Assembly (NCBI RefSeq): GCF_900110115.1
Contig: NZ_FOCM01000006.1
Span: 62,001-126,000, forward strand
From: Palleronia pelagia
GTDB taxonomy: Bacteria; Pseudomonadota; Alphaproteobacteria; Rhodobacterales; Rhodobacteraceae
DNA length: 64,000 nucleotides
Reading direction: 5' to 3'
The notes under the pieces were generated by a model, which was not told the origin of the DNA, did no database searches, and saw only the letters and a program-made list of their open reading frames with translations. Both the position numbers and the translations under genes were made by a program. This document shows positions 43,633-53,007 of the stretch, piece by piece (within the stretch, counting starts at the first letter, position 1; every line of letters begins with the position of its first letter).

Positions 43633-44592
43633 TCAGCGGGCGCGGCGCGGGCGCGTCGCGCGATAGAGCTTGAACGCGGACGTCCCCGGAAGCTCGGTCA
43701 CGTCGGCGAAATGTTGGGCGAGGGTCCGTTCATAGGGCAGATGGCGGTTGGCCACCAGCCACAAGCTGCCGCGCGGGGCGAGGATGCGCGCCGCGTTGAC
43801 GATGAAGGCCTGTCCCAGGTCCGGCGCGCCCTTGCGGCCCTTGTGGAAGGGCGGGTTGCTGATGACGTGATCGGCCCGCTCGGCCGGGGTGAAGGTGGTC
43901 GCGTCGGCCCAGTGAAAGGCTGCGCGGTCCGACGTGACGTTGCGCCGGGCGCAATCCAGCGTCGCGTGATCCGCCTCGACCAGGTCGATGGCCTTTATCT
44001 CGTCCGCCTCCAGCGCGCGGGCTGACAGGTATCCCCAGCCCGCGCCCAGGTCGACGACCCGGCCTTTCAGACCCCACAGCGCGTCGGCCAGCGCGACCGA
44101 GGCCGGATCCGACGCGTCGGCGGAAAAGCTGCCCGGCGCGGTCCAGAAGCCGTCGGCGTTCCGCGATGGCTCGGCCCGCCAGTCGGCGAAATCGCCGTCC
44201 TCGATGGCGAAGATCTTGCCGTGGGACTTCGAGATCACTGCCCCCACGCTGCCGCGCGCGCGGCAGGCCTTCAGCATGGCATCGACGCCGTCAGTCTTGG
44301 CGCCGTCCACCAGCACCCGCGCGCCAGTCGCGGCGGCCCGCGCGACGCGGTCCCGCGCCAGGTCGCGTTCCCGCGGCAGGGCCACGACGACCGTCGCGGG
44401 CGTGCCGGTCAGGCTGCGCGACACGTCGAAGCCCCGCGCGCCCAGCCGGTCGAAATCCGGTTGCCGGTCACAGACCAGTGTCAGGGGCGCGGGCAGGTCG
44501 GAATAATCCGCGTCGTCGGTGGCGCCGAGAATCGCCAGGGGCGCCTCGATCAGGCCATCGTCCAACGCGATCGACAATCTGGGATCAGCCAT
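43633..44592 (-). CDS. rsmC: 16S rRNA methyltransferase RsmC-type
   Basis: 319 residues with a degenerate N-terminal half and a C-terminal methyltransferase: SAM motif VVDLGAGWGYLSARAL, then ISNPPFHKGRKG (NPPF motif for exocyclic amine methylation), AFIVNAARILAPRGSLWLVANRHLPYE. RsmC methylates G1207 of 16S rRNA; the tandem-domain layout and HLPYE motif fit that group, though RlmG is a close relative. It starts just before clpS on the same strand. Confidence 0.8.
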   Translation of the reverse strand: MADPRLSIALDDGLIEAPLAILGATDDADYSDLPAPLTLVCDRQPDFDRLGARGFDVSRSLTGTPATVVVALPRERDLARDRVARAAATGARVLVDGAKTDGVDAMLKACRARGSVGAVISKSHGKIFAIEDGDFADWRAEPSRNADGFWTAPGSFSADASDPASVALADALWGLKGRVVDLGAGWGYLSARALEADEIKAIDLVEADHATLDCARRNVTSDRAAFHWADATTFTPAERADHVISNPPFHKGRKGAPDLGQAFIVNAARILAPRGSLWLVANRHLPYERTLAQHFADVTELPGTSAFKLYRATRPRRAR

Positions 44593-44611
44593 GCGGGGAC
44601 GGGCGCGGGCC

Positions 44612-44953
44612 CTATTCCTTTTCCATGGTGCATTGGAGCGGGTGCTGGTGGCGCCGCGCGAAATCCATAACCTGCGTCACCTTGGTCTCGGCCACCTCGA
44701 AGGAGAACACGCCGACGACGGCCAGACCCTTCTTGTGGACGGTCAGCATGATCTCGAACGCCTGCGAATGGTTCAGCCCGAAGAATCGTTCGAGGATATG
44801 CACCACGAACTCCATGGGCGTATAATCGTCGTTCAGCAGCATCACCTTGTAGAGCGGCGGCCGCTTGGTCTTGGGCTTGGTCTCCAGCACCACATCCGTG
44901 TCGCCGTCGCCGGGCGTGGGGTCGCTGGACAGGATCGGTGCCTGCGCGATCAT
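44612..44953 (-). CDS. clpS: ATP-dependent Clp protease adaptor ClpS
   Basis: 113 residues from the ATG at 44953. The disordered N-terminus precedes the core: [20 protein letters not shown] (N-degron pocket), [20 protein letters not shown], and [20 protein letters not shown]. It presents N-end-rule substrates to ClpA. clpA is not adjacent. The gene is divergent from the HAD gene. Confidence 0.95.
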   Translation of the reverse strand: MIAQAPILSSDPTPGDGDTDVVLETKPKTKRPPLYKVMLLNDDYTPMEFVVHILERFFGLNHSQAFEIMLTVHKKGLAVVGVFSFEVAETKVTQVMDFARRHQHPLQCTMEKE

Positions 44954-45030
44954 GTCTCGCCTTTCGCCAAAGGGTGGGAATTCATGCCCGCACCATATAA
45001 GGGCGCAACGCGGCGTGAAAAGGGGGCGAA

Positions 45031-45729
45031 ATGGCACCAATCCGCGCGATCGGCTTCGATGCCGACGACACGCTCTGGCATAACGAGCGTTTCTTCAAGC
45101 TGACCGAGGCCCGGTTCGCCGAGCTCCTGCGCGACTACGCCGCCCCCGATCACCTGGCCGAACGCCTTCTGGCGGCCGAGCGGCGCAACCTCGGCCGCTA
45201 CGGGTTCGGGATCAAGGGATTCGTGCTGTCGATGATCGAAACGGCCATGGACGTCACCGACGACCGCGTGCCCGCGACCGTGTTGCGCCGGATCGTCGAG
45301 GCGGGGCACGACATGCTGGAGCATCCGATCGAACTGCTGCCCGGCGTGCAGGACACCGTCTCGGCCCTGCACGGAAGCTATACGCTCATCCTCATCACCA
45401 AGGGCGACCTGCTGGACCAGGAACGCAAGCTGGCGCAGTCCGGGCTGGGCGACTGGTTCGACGGGATCGAGATCGTGTCGGACAAGACGCCCGACATCTA
45501 TACCCGCGCCTTCGCCCCCCACGGCGGGGCGCGGGCGGGGCTGATGGTGGGCAATTCCATGAAGTCCGACGTGCTGCCGATGATCGCGGCGGGCGGAATC
45601 GGTGTGCACGTTCCGCACGGTCAGGAATGGGCGCTCGAAGCCGCCGAACCGCCGAAAGATGAGGCACGATTCCATGCCCTGGAAAATCTGTCCGCGCTGC
45701 CCGACCTGGTGCGACAACTTGGCGGCTAG
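45031..45729 (+). CDS. HAD-superfamily hydrolase
   Basis: 232 residues. Motif [10 protein letters not shown] (D10-x-D12), motif II in TLILITKG (Thr), motif III K in VSDKTPDIY and motif [10 protein letters not shown] haloacid-dehalogenase phosphatase with a helical cap (about 20-90), like the YjjG/phosphoglycolate group. The substrate is unknown. The gene after it is 190 bp away. Confidence 0.85.
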   Translation: MAPIRAIGFDADDTLWHNERFFKLTEARFAELLRDYAAPDHLAERLLAAERRNLGRYGFGIKGFVLSMIETAMDVTDDRVPATVLRRIVEAGHDMLEHPIELLPGVQDTVSALHGSYTLILITKGDLLDQERKLAQSGLGDWFDGIEIVSDKTPDIYTRAFAPHGGARAGLMVGNSMKSDVLPMIAAGGIGVHVPHGQEWALEAAEPPKDEARFHALENLSALPDLVRQLGG

Positions 45730-45921
45730 GATCATCTAGAGGTTGTATTGCCGCGCCCCACTAGATCTTGTCGCGCGGCGGCGAGCCGGTCGCAGGACAT
45801 TAAAGCTGCGCCAAAAAACCATGAAAACAAACGGTTTTGCGTGCCGAGATTCCGTGCTAACTTCTATCCACAGATCCCGCCGCAAAGAGCGGGGCTTCGA
45901 GGCAGATAAAGGCAGTGACCC

Positions 45922-47223
45922 GTGGACATTAGACGGTGGCAGTGCGTCCTTGCGACGCTCGTTCTTCTTGGCATTTCAACCTGGACAAACCCGGCACAGG
46001 CGGCGCCCTATGCCGCGATGGTGATCGACGCCCGCTCGGGCGAGGTTCTCCATGCGCGCAACGCGGATACGCGGCTGCATCCCGCGTCGCTCACCAAGAT
46101 GATGACCCTCTACGTGGTCTTCGACGCGGTGAAGCGGGGCGAGATCAGCATGGATACCGAGGTGCGGATCTCGCGCTTCGCGGCCAGCGAACCGCCGTCC
46201 AAGCTGGGCCTGCGCTCCGGCCAGAAGATCGCCATGCGGTATCTCGTGCGCGCGGCGGCGGTGAAGTCGGCCAACGATGCCGCAACCGCGCTGGGTGAGG
46301 CGATCTCGGGCTCCGAGGCCGCGTTCGCACGCCGCATGACCGCCACCGCCAAGGCGCTGGGCATGACGCGGACCACCTTCAAGAACGCCCACGGCCTGAC
46401 CGAATCGGGCCATCTCAGCACCGCGCGCGACATGACGCTGCTGGGGCGGCACCTGTTCTACGACTTCCCCGAGTACTACAACCTGTTCTCGCGCACCTCG
46501 ACGGATGCCGGGCTGCGGACCGTCAACAACACCAACCGCCGCCTGCTGGGCGCCTACAAGGGCGCCGACGGTATCAAGACGGGCTATACCCGCGCCGCCG
46601 GCTTCAACCTCGTGGCCTCGGCCGAGCGTGGGGGCGAGCGCATCATCGCCACTGTCTTCGGCGGCCGGTCCTCGGCCACGCGCAACGCCAAGGTGGCCGA
46701 GCTGCTGGACCTGGGCTTCGCCCGCGCCCCCAGCCGCGTGGCGGTCCGCAAGCCGGTGAAGCCGGACCTGGGCTCGACCAGCGCCGCCTCGGTCGTGGTC
46801 GCCCGGTCGCTGCGCCCGGTCCCCCGTCCCGTGCCCGCCGCGACGCTGGTCGCCGACGCGGGCCCCGCCGCCGAAGAGGTCACCCGCGCCGTCACCGAGG
46901 CCATCACCATCGCCGCCACCCCCATCCCCGAGCCGCGCCCCGAGGGCGAGCTCGAGGTCGTGACCCGCATGTCGTCTTCGGGCGGGCGTCACTGGGGCAT
47001 CAACCTGGGCAATTTCGGCTCGCGCTACGACGCCGAGCGGATCCTGCTGAAGACCGCGCTGGTCGAGATCGGCACGCTGGATGATGCGCTGCGCAAGGTG
47101 GTGCAGGGACCAACTGGCTACCAGGCGAACTTCGTCGGCATGACGCAGGAGCGCGCGGCGCTGGCCTGCCGCCGGCTGGCCGCCCGCGACATGGATTGCG
47201 CGACGCTGGGCCCGGCGGGCTAG
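45922..47223 (+). CDS. D-alanyl-D-alanine carboxypeptidase with SPOR domain
   Basis: 433 residues from a GTG at 45922. Signal peptide MDIRRWQCVLATLVLLGIST to about residue 28. PBP5/6-type serine peptidase: SLTK (S56, K59), SAN (116-118), KTG (219-221). A Pro-rich linker (270-345) leads to a SPOR-like domain (about 350-430, with WGINLGNFGSRYDAERIL and ALACRRLAARDMDC), which binds denuded septal peptidoglycan. It trims the terminal D-Ala and probably localises at the septum. Confidence 0.9.
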   Translation: MDIRRWQCVLATLVLLGISTWTNPAQAAPYAAMVIDARSGEVLHARNADTRLHPASLTKMMTLYVVFDAVKRGEISMDTEVRISRFAASEPPSKLGLRSGQKIAMRYLVRAAAVKSANDAATALGEAISGSEAAFARRMTATAKALGMTRTTFKNAHGLTESGHLSTARDMTLLGRHLFYDFPEYYNLFSRTSTDAGLRTVNNTNRRLLGAYKGADGIKTGYTRAAGFNLVASAERGGERIIATVFGGRSSATRNAKVAELLDLGFARAPSRVAVRKPVKPDLGSTSAASVVVARSLRPVPRPVPAATLVADAGPAAEEVTRAVTEAITIAATPIPEPRPEGELEVVTRMSSSGGRHWGINLGNFGSRYDAERILLKTALVEIGTLDDALRKVVQGPTGYQANFVGMTQERAALACRRLAARDMDCATLGPAG

Positions 47224-48014
47224 TCGCCCTCGGGCGCCGTCCACTTGCCTGACACCCGGAAGAACGAGGCCTCGCGCGACAGCGCGAAGCCGGTGCCGGG
47301 CGTGGCGGCGAAGGTCTGGACCTGCAGCCCGTCGCGGTCGCCCTGCACCAGGTTGAACGTGTTCGGCTCGCCCCGCAGCCGGGTCGACAGCCCCGTGCCC
47401 GCCTGCACGAACAGCAGGCCCTGCGCCGTCTGGAACGGCGCCGTGATCGTGTGATGCAGGTGGCCCGACAGCACCACGTCCGCCCCGCATTCCTGCAACC
47501 GCCCCAGCGCCGCGCGCGCCCCGCGCATCAGCCGCTTCTCCACCTCGGGCCCGTGTTCCAGCGGGTGATGCAGCACCACGATCCGCAACCGGTCGCCCGC
47601 GTCCTCGAACGCGTCGCAGACCTTGGCCACCGTGCGCTCGGAGATCCGGCCCCGCTGCCACGAGAACCGGTTCACCGTGTTCACGCCCTGGATCACCGCA
47701 CCGGGCAACCGCTGCATCGGCTCGAGCTTGCGGTCGATGGCGTGGCGATAACGGCTCCAGGGCCGCAACAGGCGGACCCAGAGATTGTCCAGCGGCGTGT
47801 CGTGGTTGCCCGGCACCGACAGTATCGGCGGCGTCAGTTTCTCCAGGAAGGCGCTGGCGCGTTCGAACTGACCGCGCCGGGCGCGCTGGGTGAAATCGCC
47901 CGACACCGCCACCAGGTCGGGGGCCAGGTCGTTGACGATCTCGACCAGCTGCGGCTCGGCCTCGGCGCGGTCGCGGCCGAAATGCAGGTCCGACAGGTGC
48001 ACGATACGGGTCAT
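47220..48014 (-). CDS. Metallophosphoesterase
   Basis: 264 residues with the calcineurin-like motifs: HLSDLHFGRD (D9, H11), VSGDFTQRAR, VPGNHDTPL, LHHPLEHG and LSGHLHHT. It resembles the YaeI/3',5'-cyclic nucleotide phosphodiesterase (CpdA-like) group. It is co-transcribed with the lipid kinase just upstream (ATGA overlap) and converges with the carboxypeptidase gene by 4 bp. Confidence 0.9.
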   Translation of the reverse strand: MTRIVHLSDLHFGRDRAEAEPQLVEIVNDLAPDLVAVSGDFTQRARRGQFERASAFLEKLTPPILSVPGNHDTPLDNLWVRLLRPWSRYRHAIDRKLEPMQRLPGAVIQGVNTVNRFSWQRGRISERTVAKVCDAFEDAGDRLRIVVLHHPLEHGPEVEKRLMRGARAALGRLQECGADVVLSGHLHHTITAPFQTAQGLLFVQAGTGLSTRLRGEPNTFNLVQGDRDGLQVQTFAATPGTGFALSREASFFRVSGKWTAPEGD

Positions 48015-48916
48015 GACGACGGCTCCCGGTCGACGGGCAGGATGATGCGCAGCGGGTCGTCCGACATGCGGAATTCGAACGGGCTGGTCTCGCGGCGCTT
48101 CTCGCCGTCGAAGGCCAGCGTGGCCTTTTTGCGGGCCGTCTTCACCGTCAGGCTGCGGGCGCTCAGAAGCTCGTAATCCTGTCCCTCGACCGCCTTGCCG
48201 CGCGCCAGCCGCCAGGCCAGCGCCATCAACCGCCGGCGGCTGCGGGCCCGCGCGACCAGCACGGCGAAACGGTCGTCCGAGATCAGGTCGGCCCCGTTCA
48301 GCCCGAAGAAGTCCAGCTGGTAGGCCGAGCGCGCGACGAATATCATGGCCGTGCGTTCTTCGCTGCGCTGCCCGTCGAGGTCGAGTGTCAGCCGCAGCGG
48401 TTTGCGGAACCGCAGCATCGTCTTCAGGACCGACCAGTGCGCGGCGATCCGGCGGCGGCCCCAGCGGCGGTAGACGGTTTCGCGTTCGCGCAGGATCTTG
48501 GGATAGATCCCCAGCGACGCGTTGTTCAGGAAGGTCTGCCCGTTCACCCGGCCGACGCGGATGTCGTGGGGCTGGCCGTCGACGATCTGGCGCGCGGCGG
48601 TCTCGGGATCCTCGCTGAAGCCCAGGCCGCGCGCGAAGAAGTTGAAGGTGCCCAGAGGCAGGACGGCCATGGGCACGTCGCGCCCGACCATGGCGCCGGC
48701 GGTGGCCATGACCGTGCCGTCGCCCCCCGCCGCGACCACCAGGTCGCCGCCATCGGCCACCGCCCGGTCGATCAGCGCGCTCAGGTCGCTGCCCGGCTGC
48801 CAGTCGATGCGGCGCGCGTCGGGCCCGAACACCTCCATGGCCTGTTCGATGGCTTGGCGGTCGCGGCTGTTGCGGCCGGATTTGTGATTGGCGATGACAC
48901 GTATCTGCGCGGGCAT
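48011..48916 (-). CDS. Diacylglycerol kinase-family lipid kinase
   Basis: 301 residues from the ATG at 48916 (a TTG at 48931 is less likely). NHKSGRNSR and AAGGDGTVMATAGAM (the GGDGT ATP/substrate loop), then PLGTFNFFARGLG. This matches the YegS/DAGK_cat family of soluble lipid or sphingoid-base kinases. The exact lipid is unknown. It forms a two-gene unit with the metallophosphoesterase. Confidence 0.9.
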   Translation of the reverse strand: MPAQIRVIANHKSGRNSRDRQAIEQAMEVFGPDARRIDWQPGSDLSALIDRAVADGGDLVVAAGGDGTVMATAGAMVGRDVPMAVLPLGTFNFFARGLGFSEDPETAARQIVDGQPHDIRVGRVNGQTFLNNASLGIYPKILRERETVYRRWGRRRIAAHWSVLKTMLRFRKPLRLTLDLDGQRSEERTAMIFVARSAYQLDFFGLNGADLISDDRFAVLVARARSRRRLMALAWRLARGKAVEGQDYELLSARSLTVKTARKKATLAFDGEKRRETSPFEFRMSDDPLRIILPVDREPSS

Positions 48917-48929
48917 GGGGGCGACTTTC

Positions 48930-48966
48930 AAAGGCTGCGACCGTGCAACGCAGGTCGCGGCCTTTT
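48930..48966 (-). terminator. Hairpin downstream of yejF (likely terminator)
   Basis: AAAGGCTGCGACC (48930-48942) and GGTCGCGGCCTTT (48953-48965) pair over 13 positions (one T-G wobble), with a 10-base loop. It lies 8 bp after the yejF stop and just before the start of the lipid kinase. U-runs are short, so it may be a terminator or an mRNA end. Confidence 0.6.
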
Positions 48967-48973
48967 GTTGCGC

Positions 48974-50581
48974 TCAGGCGCTGCGCGCGGGGGCCTTGCC
49001 GAAGGCGGCCTGCATCAGCGTGCGGGTATACTCGGTTTGCGGTGCGTCGAAGATGGCGTCGGCATCGCCCGCCTCGACCACGTCGCCGCGCTTCATCACC
49101 ATGACCTTGTGGCTCAGCGCGCGGACCACCTTCAGGTCATGGCTGATGAACAGGTAGGCCAGCCCGTATTTCGCCTGCAGGTCGCGCAGCAGGGTCACGA
49201 TCTGGACCTGGACCGTCATGTCCAGCGCCGAGGTGGGTTCGTCCAGCACCACCAGCTTGGGCCGCAGGATCATGGCGCGCGCGATGGCGATACGCTGCCG
49301 CTGCCCGCCCGAAAACTCGTGCGGATAGCGGTGCATGGTCGCCGGATCCAGCCCGACCTCGGACATCATCTGCGCCACGCGGTCGCGCTGTTCGTCGCGC
49401 GAGCCGCCGCCGTGGATCGTCAGGCCCTCGGCGATGATCTCTTCCACGGTCATGCGGGGCGACAGCGACCCGAAGGGATCCTGGAACACGATCTGCATGT
49501 CGGCGCGCAGGGGCCGGATGGCGCGACCGCGCAGCCCCTGGATATCGCGCCCCATGAAGACGATGGGGCCCTCGGACGGGATCAGCCGCATGATCGCCAG
49601 CGCCAGTGTCGTCTTGCCCGACCCGGATTCGCCCACGATGCCGATCGTCTCGCCCTGGCGCACCGACAGGGTCGCGGCGTTCACCGCCTTCACGTGGCCG
49701 GTGGTGCGCTTCAGCAGGCCGGTCTTGATCGGGAACCAGATGCGCAGGTCCTCGGTATGCGCGATCTCCTTCGCGTCTCCGGGGACGGGATCGGGCACGC
49801 CGGTGCTTTCGGCCTCCAGCAGCATTCTTGTATAGGCGTGCTTGGGCGCGTCGAAGATCTTGGCGGTCTCGCCTTCCTCGACGATCTCGCCGTCCTTCAT
49901 CACGCAGACCCGGTCGGCGATCTGGCGGACGATGGTCAGGTCGTGGGTGATGAACAGCATCGACAGGCCCTGCCGCGCCTTCAGGTCGGCCAGCAGGTCG
50001 AGGATCTGCGCCTGGATCGTCACGTCCAGCGCCGTCGTCGGCTCGTCCGCGATCAGCAGGTGGGGGTCGTTGGCCAGCGCCATGGCGATCATCACCCGTT
50101 GCCGTTGCCCGCCCGACAGCTCGTGGGGATAGGCCTTCAGCCGCGACTCGGGGTCGTTGATGCCCACCTCGGTCAGCAGCTCGACGATGCGCGCGCGCGC
50201 CCGGTCGCCGGTGATCCCCTGGTGCAGCTCCAGCGACTCGCGCAGCTGCTTTTCCAGCGTGTGCAGCGGGTTCAGCGACGTCATCGGCTCCTGGAAGATG
50301 AAGCTGATGTCATTGCCGCGCACCTTGCGCAACTGTTTCTCGGACGCGCCGACCATCTGCTGATCGTCATAAAGCACCGATCCGTCCACATGCGCCGATC
50401 CCGGCAGCAGGTCCACCGTGGACAGCGCCGTCACGGACTTGCCCGAGCCCGACTCGCCCACCAGCGCGACGGTCTCGCCCCGCTTCACGTGGAAGGACAC
50501 GCCGCGCACGGCATGGGTCTCGGCCCCGTCCTGGCGGAAGCGGACGTTCAGGTCTTTGACGGTGAGAACGGTGTCGGTCAT
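48974..50581 (-). CDS. yejF: ABC transporter ATPase, fused dipeptide-type (YejF)
   Basis: 535 residues from the ATG at 50581 with two ATPase domains. Walker A (GESGSGKS) occurs twice (near 37-44 and 322-329). Each half has the signature [19 protein letters not shown] / [15 protein letters not shown] and Walker B ([16 protein letters not shown]). YejF-type fused ATPases power the YejABEF peptide importer. A 121-bp gap with strong hairpins separates it from yejE. Confidence 0.93.
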   Translation of the reverse strand: MTDTVLTVKDLNVRFRQDGAETHAVRGVSFHVKRGETVALVGESGSGKSVTALSTVDLLPGSAHVDGSVLYDDQQMVGASEKQLRKVRGNDISFIFQEPMTSLNPLHTLEKQLRESLELHQGITGDRARARIVELLTEVGINDPESRLKAYPHELSGGQRQRVMIAMALANDPHLLIADEPTTALDVTIQAQILDLLADLKARQGLSMLFITHDLTIVRQIADRVCVMKDGEIVEEGETAKIFDAPKHAYTRMLLEAESTGVPDPVPGDAKEIAHTEDLRIWFPIKTGLLKRTTGHVKAVNAATLSVRQGETIGIVGESGSGKTTLALAIMRLIPSEGPIVFMGRDIQGLRGRAIRPLRADMQIVFQDPFGSLSPRMTVEEIIAEGLTIHGGGSRDEQRDRVAQMMSEVGLDPATMHRYPHEFSGGQRQRIAIARAMILRPKLVVLDEPTSALDMTVQVQIVTLLRDLQAKYGLAYLFISHDLKVVRALSHKVMVMKRGDVVEAGDADAIFDAPQTEYTRTLMQAAFGKAPARSA

Positions 50582-50601
50582 GGGTTTCCGCAAAGATCTG
50601 A

Positions 50602-50680
50602 GGGCAGCGCGGACACGCGGGGTGGCGTGAAGCGCCGCCCCGGGGGGGCGTGTCGGCGCTGCCCGGCGTTTCCGCCGGGC
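50602..50680 (-). other. Nested hairpins in the yejE-yejF gap
   Basis: A 17-base arm GGGCAGCGCGGACACGC (50602-50618) pairs with GCGTGTCGGCGCTGCCC (50648-50664), with one mismatch. Inside it, GGTGGCG (50621-50627) pairs with CGCCGCC (50633-50639). A second hairpin, on the minus strand GCCCGGCG-GAAA-CGCCGGGC (50661-50680), overlaps the outer arm by 4 bases, so the two are mutually exclusive. Likely RNA-stabilising or attenuating. Confidence 0.65.
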
Positions 50681-50702
50681 GAAAGGGCTTCGACCGTGTG
50701 CA

Positions 50703-51923
50703 TCACTGGAACGTCTTTCTCGGGTCGAACGCGTCGCGGATACCCTCGAAGATGAACACCAGCAGCGACAGCATGATCGCGAAGGTGAAGAAGGCGGTGA
50801 AGCCCAGCCAGGGCGCCTGCAGGTTCTGCTTGGCCTGCAACGTCAGCTCGCCCAGCGACGGCGCCGACGAGGGCAGACCGAAGCCCAGGAAGTCCAGCGA
50901 GGCCAGCGTGCTGATCGTGCCGGTGATGATGAAGGGCAGCATGGTCACCGTGGCCACCATCGCGTTGGGCAGCATGTGGCGGAACATGATGGTCCAGTTC
51001 GACACGCCCAGCGCCCGGGCGGCGCGCACGTATTCGAAGTTGCGCGCGCGCAGGAACTCGGCCCGCACGATCCCCACCAGCGCGGGCCAGCCGAACAGCA
51101 CGGTGACGAAGACCAGCAGCCAGAAACTTCGCCCCAGGATCGCGAAGAGGATGATGATGACGTAAAGCGACGGTGTGCTCACCCAGATCTCGATCACCCG
51201 CTGGAAGATCAGGTCGGTCCAGCCGCCGAAGAAGCCCTGCACCGCACCGGCGATGATGCCGATGATCGAGGTCAGCACCGTCACCACGATGGTGAACAGG
51301 ATCGACAGGCGGAACCCGTAGATCACCCGCGCCAGCACGTCGCGCGCGGTGTCGTCGGTGCCCAGCCAGTGCTGCGCGTCCGGCGCCGAGGGCGCGGCGC
51401 CGTCGATGTCGTTGATCGTGTCGAAGCTGTAGGGGATCGGCGGCCACAGGATCCAGCCCGCCTGCGCCCCCTCGTCCGTCGTGCCCGCGTCGATGATGCC
51501 CTCGGGGTCGTCGAAACAGTCCACCAGCCCGCCCGAGCGGATCAGGCACTGCACCTCGATATCCGAGTAGACCGCCTCGGTCCGGAAATCCCCGCCGAAC
51601 GCCGTCTCGGGATAGAAGTTGAAGATCGGCGTGTAATACCCGCCGTCGTAGTTTACGAGGATCGGCTGGTCGTTGGCCAGGAACTCGGCGAACAGCGTCA
51701 CCCCGAACAGTACCGCGAAGATGATCAGAGACCAGAACGCCCGACCGTTGCGGCGGAAGTTGCGCCAGCGGCGCTGGTTCAGCGGGCTCAGGAACGGACG
51801 GCGCCGGCGCGGGCTGACCGGGGGCGGCGCGTCGTGGCCGCCACCGCCGGGATGGGGCGGGGGGCTTTCCAGTCCAGGCTCGGTCGGGCCGTGGCTGGCG
51901 GGTTGGTGATCCAGGTGCGCCAT
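50703..51923 (-). CDS. yejE: ABC transporter permease YejE
   Basis: 406 residues. A long N-terminal proline-rich stretch (SHGPTEPGLESPPPHPGGGG) precedes RRRRPFLSPLNQRRWRNFR and a first helix (45-65). The permease domain (about 190-390) has six helices with the EAA-loop RAARALGVSNWTIMFRHMLPN. YejE forms the channel with YejB. The proline-rich extension is longer than usual for the family. Confidence 0.92.
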   Translation of the reverse strand: MAHLDHQPASHGPTEPGLESPPPHPGGGGHDAPPPVSPRRRRPFLSPLNQRRWRNFRRNGRAFWSLIIFAVLFGVTLFAEFLANDQPILVNYDGGYYTPIFNFYPETAFGGDFRTEAVYSDIEVQCLIRSGGLVDCFDDPEGIIDAGTTDEGAQAGWILWPPIPYSFDTINDIDGAAPSAPDAQHWLGTDDTARDVLARVIYGFRLSILFTIVVTVLTSIIGIIAGAVQGFFGGWTDLIFQRVIEIWVSTPSLYVIIILFAILGRSFWLLVFVTVLFGWPALVGIVRAEFLRARNFEYVRAARALGVSNWTIMFRHMLPNAMVATVTMLPFIITGTISTLASLDFLGFGLPSSAPSLGELTLQAKQNLQAPWLGFTAFFTFAIMLSLLVFIFEGIRDAFDPRKTFQ

Positions 51924-51924
51924 C

Positions 51925-53004
51925 TCAGCCCTCCCGCGTCTCGAAATCGATGCGCGGATCGACCAGCACGTACATCAGGTCCGACAGGATCCCGACCACC
52001 AGGCCGATCAGCCCGAAGAAGAACAGCGTGCCGAAGATCACCGGGTAGTCCCGCGCCACCGCCGCCTCGAAGCCAAGCCGCCCCAGGCCGTCCAGCGAGA
52101 AGATCGTCTCGATGATGAGGCTGCCGCCGAAGAACACGCCGATGAACACCGACGGGAAGCCCGCGATCACGATCAGCATCGCGTTGCGGAACACGTGGCC
52201 GTACAGGACCGAACTGTCCTTCAGCCCCTTGGCCCGCGCGGTGACCACGTACTGCTTCTTGATCTCGTCGAGGAAGCTGTTCTTGGTCAGCAGCGTCAGC
52301 GTGGCGAAGGCCGAGATGGTCGAGGCCAGCACCGGCAGCGTGATGTGCCAGAAATAGTCGCCGATCTTGCCCAGAAGGCTCAGGTCCTCGAAATTGTCCC
52401 CCGTCAGTCCGCGCAGCGGGAAGATCTGGAAATACGATCCGCCGGCGAACAGGACCAGCAGCAGGATCGCGAACAGGAAACCCGGGATCGCGTAGGCCAC
52501 GATGATCAGCGCGCTGGTCCAGGTGTCGAACCGGCTGCCGTCGTTCACCGCCTTGCGGATGCCCAGCGGGATCGACACGAGATAGGCGATCAGCGTGGAC
52601 CACAGGCCCAGCGTGATCGACACCGGCATCTTCTCCAGCACCAGCTCCAGCACCCCGATGGACCGGAAGTAGCTGTCGCCGAAATCGAAGCGGATGTAGT
52701 TCCACATCATGTTCAGGAACCGCTCCAAAGGCGGCTTGTCGAAGCCGAATTCCCGTTCCAGCTCGGCGATGAACTCGGGCGGCAGGCCGCGCGACCCGGT
52801 ATAGGCGTCGGTCTCGGCCGCACCCGCCGCGTCACCTGATCCGCCCGAGATCCCCTCGAACACGTCGCCGCCGCCCTCGAGCTGCGCGATGACCTGTTCG
52901 ATGGGGCCGCCGGGCACGAACTGCGTCAACGTGAAGTTGACGATCATGATACCCAGCAGGGTCGGGATGATCAGAAGAAGCCTTCTGAGGATATAGGCGC
53001 CCAT
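51925..53004 (-). CDS. yejB: ABC transporter permease YejB
   Basis: 359 residues with six transmembrane segments. N-terminal [25 protein letters not shown] is the YejB/OppB start (shown as [13 protein letters not shown] and FVPGGPIEQ). The EAA-loop [21 protein letters not shown] is present. It partners YejE. One base separates it from yejE, so the two are co-translated. Confidence 0.95.
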   Translation of the reverse strand: MGAYILRRLLLIIPTLLGIMIVNFTLTQFVPGGPIEQVIAQLEGGGDVFEGISGGSGDAAGAAETDAYTGSRGLPPEFIAELEREFGFDKPPLERFLNMMWNYIRFDFGDSYFRSIGVLELVLEKMPVSITLGLWSTLIAYLVSIPLGIRKAVNDGSRFDTWTSALIIVAYAIPGFLFAILLLVLFAGGSYFQIFPLRGLTGDNFEDLSLLGKIGDYFWHITLPVLASTISAFATLTLLTKNSFLDEIKKQYVVTARAKGLKDSSVLYGHVFRNAMLIVIAGFPSVFIGVFFGGSLIIETIFSLDGLGRLGFEAAVARDYPVIFGTLFFFGLIGLVVGILSDLMYVLVDPRIDFETREG

Positions 53005-53007
53005 GGA

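Noticed and set aside
48437-50755. Long plus-strand frame opposite the lipid kinase and yejF
   Set aside because: It spans two minus-strand genes with clear Walker motifs and the GGDGT motif; its translation has no family pattern (His/Gln/Arg-rich).
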